Origin: an uncultured Pseudomonadota bacterium
GTDB taxonomy: Bacteria > Pseudomonadota > Gammaproteobacteria > Burkholderiales > Eutrophovitaceae
Assembly: GCA_913057675.1 (NCBI GenBank)
Contig: CAJXOL010000004.1
Coordinates: 1 to 45,830 of the forward strand
Length of the DNA stretch: 45,830 nucleotides
Direction: 5' to 3'
Part shown: piece by piece, positions 45,787 to 45,830 of the stretch
Layout of the letters: each line of letters begins with the position of its first letter
Numbering within the stretch: the stretch's first letter is position 1
Notes under the pieces: generated by a model
Databases searched by the model: none
Told to the model about the DNA's origin: nothing
Seen by the model: the letters and a program-made list of their open reading frames with translations, nothing else
Program-made: the position numbers and the translations under genes

Positions 45787-45830
45787 CTGTCTCTTATACA
45801 CATCTGACGCTGCCGACGATATGCAGTGTG
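45787..45830 (-). other. Nextera transposase adapter (non-genomic)
   Basis: Bases 45787-45819 are the exact reverse complement of the adapter at 7-39, starting CTGTCTCTTATACACATCT. The trailing bases include TATGCA, the reverse complement of the TGCATA that precedes the left adapter, so the whole insert is framed by one primer in inverted orientation. Confidence 0.97.

Overview
The window looks like a bacterial chromosome segment from a Gram-negative betaproteobacterium, most likely Burkholderiales-like, with moderate (by eye mid-40s) G+C. This placement is inferred from gene order. Three blocks match orders I know from that group: gshB - PTS EIIA - ptsH - ptsI beside amtB-glnK-ubiK; miaB-phoH-ybeY-corC-lnt-glyQ-glyS-gmhB-plsC; and mltA/apaG next to rpe-gph-trpE-trpG-trpD-trpC. 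No plasmid, phage, insertion-sequence, CRISPR or rRNA features were seen. Both ends are Illumina Nextera transposase adapter sequence, so about 40 bases at each end are not genomic and the left-most gene (proA) is cut.

Layout. (1) 40-5472, minus: gshB, a mannose-family EIIA, HPr (ptsH), Enzyme I (ptsI), holA and partial proA. No sugar-specific EIIB/EIIC is present, so the PTS looks regulatory. (2) 5579-7866: glnK-amtB on minus, with a strong RpoN (sigma-54) promoter, an NtrC-type palindrome and a clear terminator, then divergent ubiK. (3) 7946-13990: an accessory-looking stretch with an old-yellow-enzyme-type oxidoreductase, an acyl-CoA-dehydrogenase homologue without the usual catalytic Glu, a MATE exporter whose ribosome site lies in a perfect hairpin, an MDR oxidoreductase and a decayed glutathione S-transferase gene. 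(4) 14133-22515, plus: two paralogous exported gluzincin-type peptidases, an amidase, an exported protein of unknown function, the magnesium channel mgtE, and the msrP-msrQ periplasmic methionine sulfoxide reductase system. (5) 22539-34952, minus: thirteen tightly packed housekeeping genes for tRNA modification, 16S rRNA maturation, lipoprotein acylation, glycyl-tRNA synthetase, heptose and phospholipid synthesis, LptM, lysine synthesis, a DUF1178 protein and an EamA permease. (6) 35190-39915: FkbM methyltransferase, a CAU tRNA, a UbiH-type hydroxylase, dsbC, mltA, a possible 29-residue membrane peptide and apaG. (7) 40033-45491, plus: rpe-gph-trpE-trpG-trpD-trpC.

Several things are missing from the supplied ORF track and were recovered by reading the sequence: partial proA, the lptM-like lipoprotein gene upstream of lysA, the full N-terminus of the EamA permease (open reading frame intact but ATA where a start codon is expected), the tRNA, and the frameshifted N-terminal part of the GST pseudogene. 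I do not see a clearly new multi-gene system. The best leads are the paired peptidases with their neighbours, the Glu-less acyl-CoA dehydrogenase, and the hairpin over the MATE ribosome site.
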